The position numbers and the translations under genes were made by a program. A stretch of 64,000 bases of DNA from Monocercomonoides exilis (Eukaryota > Preaxostyla > Oxymonadida > Polymastigidae), in contig LSRY02000007.1 in assembly GCA_001643675.2 (NCBI GenBank), forward strand, positions 1,566,001 to 1,630,000. Direction: 5' to 3'. How positions within the stretch are numbered: the stretch's first letter is position 1; the number at the start of each line of letters is the position of its first letter. The notes below the pieces were generated by a model. It ran no database searches. It was not told the origin of the DNA and worked only from the letters and a program-made list of their open reading frames with translations. Positions 1 to 11,600 of this stretch are shown piece after piece.

Positions 1-321
1 CAGATCACTCAATAAAAGTTTTTGTTCGATGGTGCCTGGAAACACCATGTTTTGCTGAATAGAAGGAACAGTTGCTTCTTTCATTGTTCCTTGCCATGTT
101 CCTTGCGTCTGTGCTCTGGGCTCCTCACTTGTTTGGTCGCTCCAACTGTCTTCGTCGGATTTAATTTCAGTATCCCAGGGAGCATCGTCGGAAAAAGATC
201 CAACAGGAGGAGCTAATTCCTTATTATCTAAATCAAATTTTTCAGATTCTTCTGTTGGTTCATTTGGAACAATTGAAGTTTCTTGCGTTGGCGTGGAAGA
301 TCTTGAATGAGACTGTTCCAT
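1..321 (-). CDS. 5' part of an unidentified acidic protein gene (truncated by window edge)
   Basis: An open frame begins with ATG at 321 on the minus strand and stays open for 107 codons to base 1, so the gene continues outside the window. The visible part is hydrophilic and rich in Glu, Asp, Ser and Thr, starting MEQSHSRSSTPTQETS, with several Trp residues in acidic settings (DAPWDTE, EDSWSDQ). It has no signal peptide or membrane segment. An AT-rich stretch with TATATA lies directly upstream of the ATG. I do not recognise the family; it may be a disordered N-terminal tail of a larger protein. Coding status is inferred from the uninterrupted frame and sensible composition; an intron could change the 3' side. 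Confidence 0.6.
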   Translation of the reverse strand, partial: MEQSHSRSSTPTQETSIVPNEPTEESEKFDLDNKELAPPVGSFSDDAPWDTEIKSDEDSWSDQTSEEPRAQTQGTWQGTMKEATVPSIQQNMVFPGTIEQKLLLSDL

Positions 322-539
322 TTATATATAATGGTCTGCAAAAAATTTAAAAATGAATTGAAAAATAACAACAAAGATAATTATTTCTCTCTCTTAAGAT
401 TTAAGCTGAATAATAATGAAAAGAAAAAATGGATAGAAATTCATTATTTATTGTTTTCAAAATTCAATGATATTTAGAAAAAAATGAATTCAATTAATTC
501 ATAACTTCATTTCTCAGTTCATTAAATTTATTTTGCGAA

Positions 540-1019
540 TATACACCAAAAATTATTCAAAATGAGAATTTTTGCAATCGAATTAATAATTTTGCAAACG
601 AATTGAAAAATATTTCATTCAAGATAATAATTTTTCATTCATATTAATAATTTTTGCGTTCGAAATGAAAAAATTTCAAACGAAATAAAAATTATTGAAT
701 TCAAAATGAAAATATCTTATGTTTTCATATGAATAAAAATTTAATGATATTATAAAAATTTTAATCAGAAAATTAAAAATTTCAAAAAAATTTCTTACGA
801 GCAAGAAAATAATGACTGCACAATATTATTTCCGATTCAAAAGCGAAAAACTGATTTTCACAAAATTTCGTGAGAGTGCGAAAAATTTTTTGTTAGGTTT
901 TCAACAATTTTTAATTCGAATGCAAAAATTATTATTTCGTTTGAAAATTTTATTTATTTGTTTGCAAATTTTCCATTTTGAACGCAAAAGTTCTCATTTT
1001 GAATAATTTTTGGTGTATA
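540..1019. repeat. Imperfect 480-bp palindromic element (fold-back MITE-like)
   Basis: The left end reads TATACACCAAAAATTATTC and the right end is its reverse complement, GAATAATTTTTGGTGTATA. Similarity between the arms continues inward for over 100 bp with scattered mismatches, in AT-rich sequence repeating attcgaat/aataattttt patterns. No transposase is inside. The right end abuts the element at 1018-1326 with a shared TATA, so the two may have inserted next to each other. Terminal TA may be the target duplication. Confidence 0.6.
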
Positions 1020-1326
1020 GTTAGTGTTAATAATGGTGGACACTTTCAATAACTGTGGACAGTGGCTTTATCTCAACCACCGTTGACAGTTGCTTTTTGA
1101 CAATTAACTCAATTATTCCCTCAATGAATATGAACTTATATATCTTTCAAAAATGAATCTTTCTTTATTCCTGGGAGCAAGTTGTAACAATACAGTACGT
1201 CTCATAAGTTCATATTCAATGAGGGAATAATTGGGTTAATTGTCAAAATACAACTATCAACGGTTGTTGAGATAATTCAACTGTCCACAGTTATTGAAAG
1301 TGTCCACCATTATTAACACTAACTAT
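1018..1326. mobile_element. MITE family A, copy 1 (about 310 bp)
   Basis: Terminal inverted repeats start TATAGTTAGTGTTAATAATG and continue through GGTGGACACTTTCAATAACT. Near-identical arms of about 110-120 bp surround a short loop. No coding capacity is present. A second, more diverged copy lies at 3546-3888 with the same ends and the same internal order (GTGGACACTTTC, CCGTTGA, GAATATGAACTTATA), which defines a family. Palindromic TATA at both ends is compatible with a TA target duplication. Both arms being intact suggests that copy 1 is the younger one. Confidence 0.75.
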
Positions 1327-2479
1327 ATATTTTTAATGGAAAAACTTTTAAATAAAACACTTTTTGATATTTTGAGATTATATGTAATAAAGATTTTTAG
1401 AGATAGACCGGTGATATGCTGAGCATCAGAAAGTCAATAAAAGCGTCGCATCCCTTCTGATGTGAACATTTTCATAGTGAACATGACGTGACTGAAAAAA
1501 TTAAAATATTAAATAAAGAAAAATATATTTAAAATAAAATAATAAAAAATAAAAAAATAAAATAAAATAAAAATAAAAATAAAAATAAAATGTTATAAAA
1601 TAAATTATTAAATAAGTGTCTGAATATATATATATATATAATAATAAATTAAACATAACTCTTAATTAATATTTTCAATTAATTTTGTACATGCACAAAA
1701 TACGACCGGTAACAAAAGTGATATATGTCACATCTATAATAATAACATTTCATGAACGTGAATTTTTTCATCCGATTGTTTGCGGAAACAGTTAAAAATG
1801 TTATTTTCAATTTTGGTGAAATTCAAAAATCCTGTTACAATTTGATTGAAACAAATGTGTTTTTTTGAGGGTTTTTATTTGTTCGCTTTTGAGATAAGTG
1901 TTTATGTTATAGTTTTATCCAAAATCAGCTTGTTGGGGTTGAATACAGTTGCATAAATTTCTTTATAATAGAAATTCAAACATTATTTGACGCTGAACAA
2001 AAAAAAATGCTCTATTCAAATTATGAACAAGTCGAATTTATTATATTCAAAGCATGTTTAAGTGATTCTTGTCGAATTTCAATTATCAATCTGTTCATTG
2101 AGAATATTGTTGAATATATCTAATGCCATTTTTTTAATTTACACCACTTTTTGAGGGAAATGATAATTTGATTAACCAAAAAATAAAAGTTTTTCGCACG
2201 AAAGAATAATAAAATTTCTTAATGAAACAGTGAACAATAACGTTTTAATCATCCACATAGATTCTTATTAACGGTCGTATATTGTTCAATTACTCGTAAT
2301 TATTATTATTATTATTATTATATCAAAAACAATTTGGGAAGTTCTTTTTTTTAATTGGTATGTGAAAATGAGAATAGAATATTTTTCTACAAAAAATCAT
2401 TTCAACTGAACAAAGTTCTCCATCATGGAGACAAATACTTTCATTTGACTATATTGTCAAAACAGGATTTTATCACTTA

Positions 2480-3298
2480 AATATAACCACATTTGTCAAT
2501 AATCAAATTTGACCATGTAAAAACATTTTTAACGCATATTTATTCATTTTTCAATCATATACAATCACAGTGCAAAATATATCAAATTGCATGATATTTT
2601 ATTTGGTGAAGTTATTTCATTGAAAAATCAAGATATTAAATAAAAAATTCAATTTTTGGTTTTTCGAAATTATTTTTTGATGAGTGTAAATAATGTGTAT
2701 TTATAACAAAAAATTGATTTCGCAAGAAAAAATTGTGAATTTTTGAAGAATTTTCAAAAACGGAATAATAAACATAACATGATCTCAAAAGGATGCAATT
2801 ACATAGAGTTTTGCACAACTTTTTGTGGCTATGTCCAATTGGGATTATTATCGATGTGACATTACACAGAAAAAAATAAAAATTTTATAAAAAAATTAAT
2901 TTTGGGTCGATTTTTTTATTTTTGGATATTCTACGCAAATACACTTTTTTCACTTGCTTGAACAATTTTGATCATGAAAACACATGGGTGATTATTTTTA
3001 AAATCATAACTTTTTTCGGGGTGGAGATTTTTCAAACGTTGTTTGTCATTGGGAAGAGACATTGTGTTTGAATTGTTGAATTATCATAATTGTTATCAAA
3101 ACAATTCTTTAAGCTGAAAGAAAAATGAAGATATCTTTTATAAGCCTTTTCACTTTTCAGTATTCTTTTGTTGATATTCAAGGGTTATTTTCAATCCGAA
3201 TTTTTTGTAAGAAAAATTACGATATCAAAAATAATCACCCACAATATTTTGACTTATTTAAGCACATTTTTGAAAAAGTGAAAATTTTAATTATTGAT

Positions 3299-3343
<45 letters not shown>

Positions 3344-3480
3344 GATTTTTCATTGAAAAATGAACCCATTATAATTTCAAATGTGATTATTTTTATTACG
3401 CACTGTGATTATATGCGATGAAAAATGAATGAAAAATAAGCAAAAAATGTTCTAACACACAAAAAGGTTACCAAAAGAGA
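2480..3480. repeat. Diverged inverted-repeat sequence around a 43-A run
   Basis: Several blocks reappear as reverse complements across this kilobase: around 2526-2574 against 3400-3450 (the shared core is gcactgtgat followed by tgaaaaatgaat), and around 2986-2999 against 3227-3240 (gggtgattattttt). Spacing differs between the blocks, so the palindrome is old or rearranged. A pure A run at 3300-3342 lies within the right half. No gene is seen. Confidence 0.4.
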
Positions 3481-3545
3481 ATGTGATAATATTCAACGTG
3501 CTTGTTTCCGGTTTTGACTGAATTAATTAATTCACATATTTATTT

Positions 3546-3888
3546 AAGTTAGTGTTTTAAATGGTGGACACTTTCAAAAACAGTGGACAGTGGCATTTTC
3601 TTATCAACCGTTGATAGTTGCATTTTGATTAAAAGCCCGACTATTTCATCATTGAATATGAACTTATATGAATTGTTTCAATCACCCATCCAACACAATA
3701 AAATATTATAAAAAATGTGTTTTTCTTTATTCTTAGGAGCATGTTGTTTCATTTTTGTTTGGCTTATAAGTTTGAATTCATTGGGGGAATAATAAGGCAA
3801 ATTGTCAAAAAACAACGATCATCGATTGTTGAGATAAATCCACTGTCAACGGTTATTGGAAGTGTCCACAATTATAAACACCAATTAT
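3546..3888. mobile_element. MITE family A, copy 2 (about 340 bp, diverged)
   Basis: The left end AGTTAGTGTTTTAAATGGTG and right end (reverse complement ATAATTGGTGTTTATAATTG) match the ends of the 1018-1326 element. Shared internal motifs include GGTGGACACTTTC, GTGGACAGTGGC and TCAACCGTTGATAG. The loop is different and longer than in copy 1. It is non-coding; the short frames crossing it are accidental. Confidence 0.65.
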
Positions 3889-4383
3889 ATAAATTTTCAA
3901 TTTGAAGCGACATCGCATAGAATCAAAATCGGCTTTTGTCACAAAAAGTTGTGCAAAACTCGATGTGATCATATCCGATTTGGACTGTATCTTCACAAAA
4001 GAATATTCACTGTTGGAGATTCAAGTTTGACCATTTCAAAGATTAAGTTCTCATGAATAGAAGAAACACAACAAAATATAGATTCTCTCAAAGAACAAGA
4101 GATTTATTTTAATAAACAAATAAAGAAAATATGAAACATGATGGAATTGGAGAGATTGTTGAAAGCATTGAAAGAAAATCAAAGAAAGAGAGAATGCTTG
4201 ATGAACATCATATGCTGAAAGATGATGATTTCAAAATCAATGAAAAATGAAAAAAGTCCAAACCAAAATGTTTGTGAACAAAAGAGAGAGCCAGTTGATT
4301 CCATAAAGTTATTGACAATTGAATAATTTCGAAACACAACGATGGTTTCCATGAAGATAAGAAATTCAGGTACAATCCCCATA

Positions 4384-4702
4384 TGTGGACATAACCCTAA
4401 ATAGTTATTTTTTGGGTTATTGTTGTCTTTTTAAAAACCCTAAAAACCAAAATAAACCTAATGAAACAGTTTTATATAAACATGAACAAATATTCTTGTT
4501 GTTCAGTTGCACTTGTATCAACTCAAACCTAAGATATTTACATTTTAAAGATCACAAAATTGAAAAACATCGAAAAATACTTTTCAAAGAAATTTGAAGG
4601 GCTATTTACAATATATTAAGCAGTTCACTAACAAATTTTTAATTCAAAATTATTTTGATTTTCATAGAAAAAAATATTTATTAAGGGTTATGTCCACCTA
4701 TT
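4384..4702. mobile_element. MITE family B candidate (about 315 bp)
   Basis: GTGGACATAACCCT at about 4384-4397 is matched by AGGGTTATGTCCAC at about 4684-4697, and similarity extends about 20 bp further inward (CCTAAATAGTTATTTTTT against CCTTAATAAATATTTTTT). The interior is AT-rich and non-coding. The outer GTGGACA resembles the GGTGGACAC of MITE family A, so the two families may share a transposase. No clear target duplication is visible. Confidence 0.5.
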
Positions 4703-5611
4703 GGGAAAGCACCGAAATTCAAATAAATCAACTTATTTTTTTTCTATCAACAACAATCATCCGAGATGTTCAGATAGGAAAAAAAAAGTTGAACCCTCTT
4801 TAAGCATTGAAAAATCACGTTCGTCGTGTTTTATCTGCTTCAATGATCGCTTTTCCTTCTGAAAATGAAGCGGCCATTGCTGACTATAAAAAGTGTTGTG
4901 AAAAATCAATGTGTGAGGCACAACAACAAATGAGTTACACACATAATAACCAGTAATACAAACAAAAATATTCAAAAACAAGCAAACAAAAAAATATGAA
5001 CAATTCAACAATTCGAAAAGAAAAAGTGAGTGAAAGAAATTATTTGTCAAAACATTTGAAGAAGCATATCTCAAAACACAGTTGTTATGTGACAAAATAT
5101 TAAACGCAAAAACAGTGAAGAAACAAAGCAAAACAAAAAACAAAGTGAAATTACAAATATCGATGCAAAAAGTGATAAAAGGATTCAAGCAGCCAATATA
5201 ATCATCAAAAGAACATCTCATTAGCAAGAACACTCCTCATGATTGATCAGCATTCGAAACCCTCAGCATCACAAAAGCATCAACAAAATGAAGAGGCGAT
5301 GTGAAAACTCGAAATGGCTTCCAGACTTCAGACAGGTGACAAAAATACAAACAGAAGTGTGAATTACAACAACAACAGCCAAAATAAAATCAAAATTAAT
5401 GTGTTTGTGGTGGTGTAATGTTTTTCTTTTTTTTATAGCCAGCGGTCTTTCATTTTCTTTCCTCTCCCCTTCTCCATGCACAGTGACAGCTTCTTTTCAA
5501 CACTGCTTTCTGCAACACCATATTGTTCCAATAGATGGTTCAAAGCATTCGCATGCTCATCTGAATTTCATCCCCTCATGCACACTCTTCTTCATCATGC
5601 ACTGCCCCCAT

Positions 5612-8600
5612 TCAGTCTTCGGTGAATATTGCATCTGTTGCTGTCACAATTATTGCTTCTTCTGGAAAGTGCCCAATCAGCCACCGCTTCACATCTGTCA
5701 GCGTTGGCCTCTCTGTCAAATCCCCCAGCACGCACTTCTTCACAAACTCTCTTCCCCACTCGCACTCAACCACCCCAATATTCGGACGCTCCCCATCCAC
5801 AATCTTCTGTCCAGCAATTTCTGCCTCATATTCCCCAAACGGAACATGAAGCGTTAGGCATTCCCACAGCATCATCCCAATCGAGAATGCCACCGACTCC
5901 TTCGTTGCTTCCCTCTTCTTGTTCATCAGCAGCTCAGGCGCCTTCCATCTCAAACACTCTTTTTTGAAATTGTCATCTTCATCCTCAAAGGCTGATGAAG
6001 GCAAAGAATCATCATCTTCGTCATTGTCACTGGCAGATGTGACAACTGTTGATGATGAGATGGATGATGAGTCTGAATCATCGTCAGACGAGAAATCAGA
6101 GTGCATCACAATGCAGATCACCATGTGTTCTGAAAACAGCACAATGTGTGGGCTCAGATTGGAAAGAGATTGAAGAGGGTTTTCCATTTCATCAAATGAG
6201 TGAAGAGCACCATTTGCCACCCAAAACAACACTTGCGCAGCTGTGTGCTCTCTCTCAGTCAATGTGCCTATCGCCATCTCCTTCTTCTCGTTCCTTCCAT
6301 GAAGCAGCATGAACAGAGAATCTCGCAGATCCACAATCAATTTCTCATGAGGTGATGAACAGGCCATTGCATCCACCAGATTCGACATTGAAGAGGTGGT
6401 TGGGCACAGATCTTCTCCACGAACAAAAGTTGAATCTGAATCAGTTGAACAAGTTGATGAAATGGAAGGTGAAGGCGATCTCTTTCTTGTCTCTTCTTCC
6501 TCAACCTTCTCCAACACCCAATCAGGGATCTTGTCTGATTCTCTCCCCAATATATATTCAGTTGATCCGCTTTCAGCCAGCAAATACTCTTCAGACTCTG
6601 AATGAACCATCTCTTTTCCATTTATTCTTTTCTTTATGTTTTCTTCGTTCTTTTTCTCTGCCTCCTTCTCTGCTCTCCTCCACTGCGCCTCTGGCGACAT
6701 TTCCATCGTCACCATCTCAATCAGCTTTGGATCCTTTTTGACTGTGTCGTTCACAATCTCTCTCAGATCTTTATTCTCATTCTTTGCTTTCCTCCATCGA
6801 ACAATGAATATTATTGAAACAATCAGAACAATCAATAAAATCACAATCAATGTTACAATCACAATCAATGCCCATGATGATTTTCCTTCTTTTCCATTTT
6901 CAACTATTCTTTCATCTCCTTTTGGTGGAGTGATGCTCTTATTCTTCAGAATGAATGGCTGTGTTGATGAAGGAGATTCTGCATTCCCAAATAAAACATG
7001 CACACTCACCTCAATATCATTTCCACAACTCCTGATGAGATCTTTTGCCACACTCCCTTCAACTTCTCTTTCTGATAAGAATACATTTGAATCAAAATCA
7101 TGCTTTTCAATCTCTTTCTCATCTCCCTTCCTCTTCACAACTGCGAATGACAGATTGCAAGGAACAAGAAGCATCCCTTTGGATGTCAGTTTCATTCTAT
7201 CTGTCTCTTCTTTTGCTTCCACACTCTCTAATACAGGAATGAAAAATGATGAATCCCTTTCTGAAACAATCCCTTCAAAACTGCATCCTTCATTCAACAT
7301 CCAAAGTGAAGTATTTCTTTCCCATCCATCTCCTCCTTTCAAACTTATCACATTCAATGTCCCTGAGTCTGAACAGATGATATTCCTTCTCAATGATGGA
7401 TATCCTTCAATGGATGGATTATTGTTCTCAAATCTTCCATCATTAACAGTCATTTCCCCTCCACTCATTGTTATTCCACCTTCTGGTGAATTCGATATTG
7501 TTATGTCTTTCATCAAAACAGAACTCTTCACAACATCAACAAGAGATCCATCCCATCTGCACATCTCTTCTCCTGTATTTAAATATTCCTCATTTCTTTC
7601 CTTTGAATTCCCATCGAAAATGCAACTGTCCATTTTCACATCTGTGCAATTCTCCAATTTCATCAATTTTCCTTTTGCTTCGTTTGAATTTACTCCACTT
7701 ATTGTGCAATTTGTCAACTGCATCGTCTTTTTCATTGATAAGCAAGATATCAATGATTCTTCATTTCCTTCAACTGAAATATTATCTGTCTTGAAATCTT
7801 CAATTGTTAATTGTCCACATTCATTAATATCTATCAGAGAAGTTTTAATTGATGAATTGCAAATCGTTAATGAATCAATCACCGATGGAAGTTGTGATGA
7901 AAGAGATAATGCAGATTCATGAAGAATAAGATTTGATATTGAGCATCCATCAAGTTGCAATTCTCCTTTTTCCATATTAATAATGTAAAATGGAACACTC
8001 GCAAAAGCTTCATTTCCTTCTTCGTTAGATTGTTTTGAGGTGAATGAGCAATTTATTATCTCAAGAATTCCTCCCTCTGGAGAGATCAGTGATTCATGTG
8101 AAGAGATGAAATTTGAATCAAACACAAAATTCACTCTCACCAATGAGACTGTTCCTGTTGTTGTCATCAATGCCTCTCTTGTTCTTGTCATTCCTGATTT
8201 CACTTCAGCTTCACAATTTTCTCTGCTCTTCGAACTCAGGCTCATCTCCTTCAGATTTATCTCCCCATCAATCGTACTCTTTTCAACAACGAACATTTGA
8301 CTTATGAAATCTGAAGTAAGATGCATCAGCCCATAATCAACTGAATAACATGGAAGTGTGCTTGCTCCACATTGCCTCTCATTCGATCCATTCACACTGC
8401 TCACAATGATCGTGTCACCCTGATGAATTGTCACAAAATCAATAAGATCAGTGTCGCTTGAATAATCGCATGAATCTCTTCCATATATTGCATTAATTCG
8501 CGAATAATGATTCTCTCGAAGATCAAACCGAAATTGCATTTCATTGATCTGAGATGTGATGTTGAAACACTCAATGAAAATATCATTTCCCACTCTTGCT

Positions 8601-11600
8601 GTGTTTGCACTGAACTTCATTCCCACAAATGTGAAATCCAATTTTCCTCTTTCCTTTGTTGCCAAATAAACTCCTCCTCCTTTTCCATTGGTACAGCTGC
8701 ATTGACTGACTTCGGACTTAATCATCTTCATTGATCCAGATGCACCCAATGTGAAGAATATTGCACCTCCTTTTTCACTTGTTTCTGCTTTGCCTTCTGT
8801 GATGTTACTCGAATTCACAATCAAACAAATCTTTTTCTCACTCTTTGATTCCAAAATGCTTGCTCCATTATCATTTCTCTTCACTCCTGAAAATGATGAT
8901 TGGTCAATCTCAATATTTACGTATTCTTCACCTCCTTCATTAATCTTCAATCCTGGTTCAGGTTTCTTGATTGACAAAATACATCCTTTGCTTTCATTCA
9001 ACGATTTCACTCGAACATTCATCAAATGACAAGAAACTCCAATATCATTAAAAACAAAAACACTGTTTCCAACATTGCACGATTCAATCGACAAATCATT
9101 CACTTCCATTGTTCCTCTAATTGCATCCACAAATACACAATCAAATCCATTGTTCACTTCTGCCTCTGAATGGAATGAACATCCAGTAATTGTCAACTCA
9201 CCTTTTCTGTTTGAAATAATTGTTTTGGCTGAGTTGTCAAATCCAGTTGACAGTTTCAGTTGGATATTTGTCAATTCAAGATGAATATCATTTACCATGA
9301 AATATTCCGGTTGGCTTCCAATTGCCTTTTCAAAATTCAAAGTTGCTTTCACATTCTCTTCTCCCATCTTCACACTCTTTTTGATCAAATAATCGGAAAC
9401 ATTGAATGAATCTCGAATAATAGTTGATCCTTCAATCTGAATTGTTTTCTTTCCAATTTTCTTTTCCATGTTTTCCATCCCTTTCCACATTGTTTTGCAC
9501 GGCTCTTCCTCACTTCCACATCTTGCAACATCAAATCCACTCGATGAGATAAAAATCTCAAACGAGCTGTATGGAACGAGGAACATGAACAGATCTTTGT
9601 TTGAATGAAACTCATCACTTCCAACAAACAAATTACCATCTTTTATCATGGACAAGTAATTGAAGTGGAATGAATCATTTGTTACAGAACTGTTGAAATC
9701 CTTTCCCAAAATGAACATATTCTTTCCAATGGACGCTTTGTTGTTTGCAAGCGAAACGTCTTCCAAAAGAAAAGGATTTTCTTCCAAACAATTTTGACAG
9801 TTCAAATACAAGAATCCTCCTTTTCCATTGCCTGATGAAAGCGAACAAGATGATGCATTTGTCGATTTAACAACCAAAACTTCGTCATTTATTAATGTGA
9901 CTCTTGCAACACCTCCTTCTTCACTGCCCTTGTTCTCAATATTTGAAAAGTTGCTGCTTTCAAACAAAACAGAAGAAGATATCATCAATGGAGATTCACC
10001 ATATGAGGAACACTCAAAGATGCATCCTTCCATTGAACAATTCAACAGTTTCACTTTGTATTTTTCTTCACTTTCTCCTTCATTAACATTTGATGAGAAA
10101 AGTGAAAATGAAAACAACGAGTCAGACGATTTCACTTCTGAAATCGTGACAGAGTCCAGTTCAACCATCTTCCCTGTCGATTTGATCAAGGAAAATTCAA
10201 TTGTGTTTTCCTTCCCTCCAACCACACTCATCATGCAGTTCTTCATGTGCAACTCCCCATTTTGAGTGCTTGATTCGATCACTGCTGAGATTGCCCTCTC
10301 AAAATTCGATGGAACAACAATCCCGATGGACTCCATTTCTGTCAGTGATTCTGTCTTCAGAATGGATTCTTCGGACCCACACGCTTCTCTTTGGCATTCG
10401 ATTCTTATCATTTCCTCCTCTTTTGCTTTTATATGCACCCCTCCCACATCCAAACATCCAGTTACTGTCGATTTCGAACACACAACAATTTCTTCTTTTA
10501 TGTTCTGTGCTCTCTTCAGATGCCCTGCCCCATAGTCCACACTCTTGCATGGCACCTTTTCAATCCCACAATACAATACCTCCATCCCAGATGTTCCATC
10601 GATAAACACCTTGTCAGCTTTATATCCGTCCAGAAATATGAACAAGTCCACATCCCAATCTCCGAATGCATCTGTTCTGTCATGTCCAACAATCGAGTTG
10701 TCTTTCTGAGTGATGTTTCCCATGAAGGCGAACAAAGGCTCTTTCACAGAAGCGACAAGGGATTCGCACACAAAATACATATCTCTTCCGACACTCGCCT
10801 TGTTGCCTGAAAACACGATATTAGTGATGGAAAAGGAGGATTCAGATACTTCTGAATCATCCTTGAACTCGATCATGAGAGCACCGCCTCTTCCTCCAGA
10901 ACTTGTATCCTCGCTCACAGAGCAGCTGGAGAAATTTGTGTCACTCACTGAAAAGGAGTTGGCAGGGGTCAACGATGAGAATGAGATGCATCCGCCATCT
11001 GTGGCTGTCTGTTGGTTCAGCTGTGATGAGTTGATGTTGGTGATGGTGCAGTTGGCGAGGGAGAGGGAGAGGGAAGGGGAAGTGGCAGAGGAGAGGACAC
11101 AGCTGGTGGGGGTGGATGTGGAGGTGATGTCGGTGATGTTGGAGGAGTTGATGGTGAGGGGAGCGGTGAGGGAGGTGAGGTGGAAGATGCTTTGGCTGTT
11201 GAGGGCGAGACTGGTGATTGCTGTGTGGTTGAGGGCGAGGGAGCCAGCAGTGAGGAAGAAGAGGGGGGTCGTGATTGATGATGAAGATGAGGTTGTTCCG
11301 ATGACGGTGGTTGTGTTGAGGTTGAGGGAAGGGGAGTTTTCGGAGAGGTGGAAGAGGATGGGGGTGATAGTGTTTGTGGAGTTGTGGGAGATGGAGAGGG
11401 CAGAGACTGTGAGGAAGCCCTGGGTCTGTTGGAAGAGGGCAGAAGAGGCAAATGGATCTGGTGAAGAAGGGGTTGATGATGAAAATGATGAAAATGAAGA
11501 AAACGATGAAAACGATGATGTTGATTGTGATGACTGTGAATGTGAGTTTGATGGCTGGGGAATGCCACTGGAGGCGATGATGGTGGCAGTTGTGCCATTT

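Larger units (their letters stand above)
322..5611. other. 5.3-kb AT-rich, repeat-filled intergenic region
   Basis: I see no convincing gene here. The stretch is strongly AT-rich and contains several inverted-repeat elements listed separately, A-rich tracts near 1500-1620, a 43-base A run at 3300-3342, and short decayed-looking coding scraps. Examples of scraps are a 39-codon plus-strand frame from about 4138 and a 37-codon frame from about 4842, both interrupted by stops. The region looks like a graveyard of non-autonomous elements between two minus-strand genes. Confidence 0.6.

Noticed and set aside
3125-3421. 98-codon frame containing a poly-Lys tract
   Set aside because: The tract is the 43-base A homopolymer; flanks are A/T-rich with inverted repeats and no protein signal.
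4757-5233. 158-codon hydrophobic minus-strand frame
   Set aside because: No ATG supports the full length, composition is Phe/Cys-rich as expected from the reverse of A-rich DNA, and no motif is recognisable.
6636-7922. 428-codon plus-strand frame inside the surface-protein gene
   Set aside because: Antisense shadow of the 2662-codon gene; composition is Ser/Phe-biased and has no domain.
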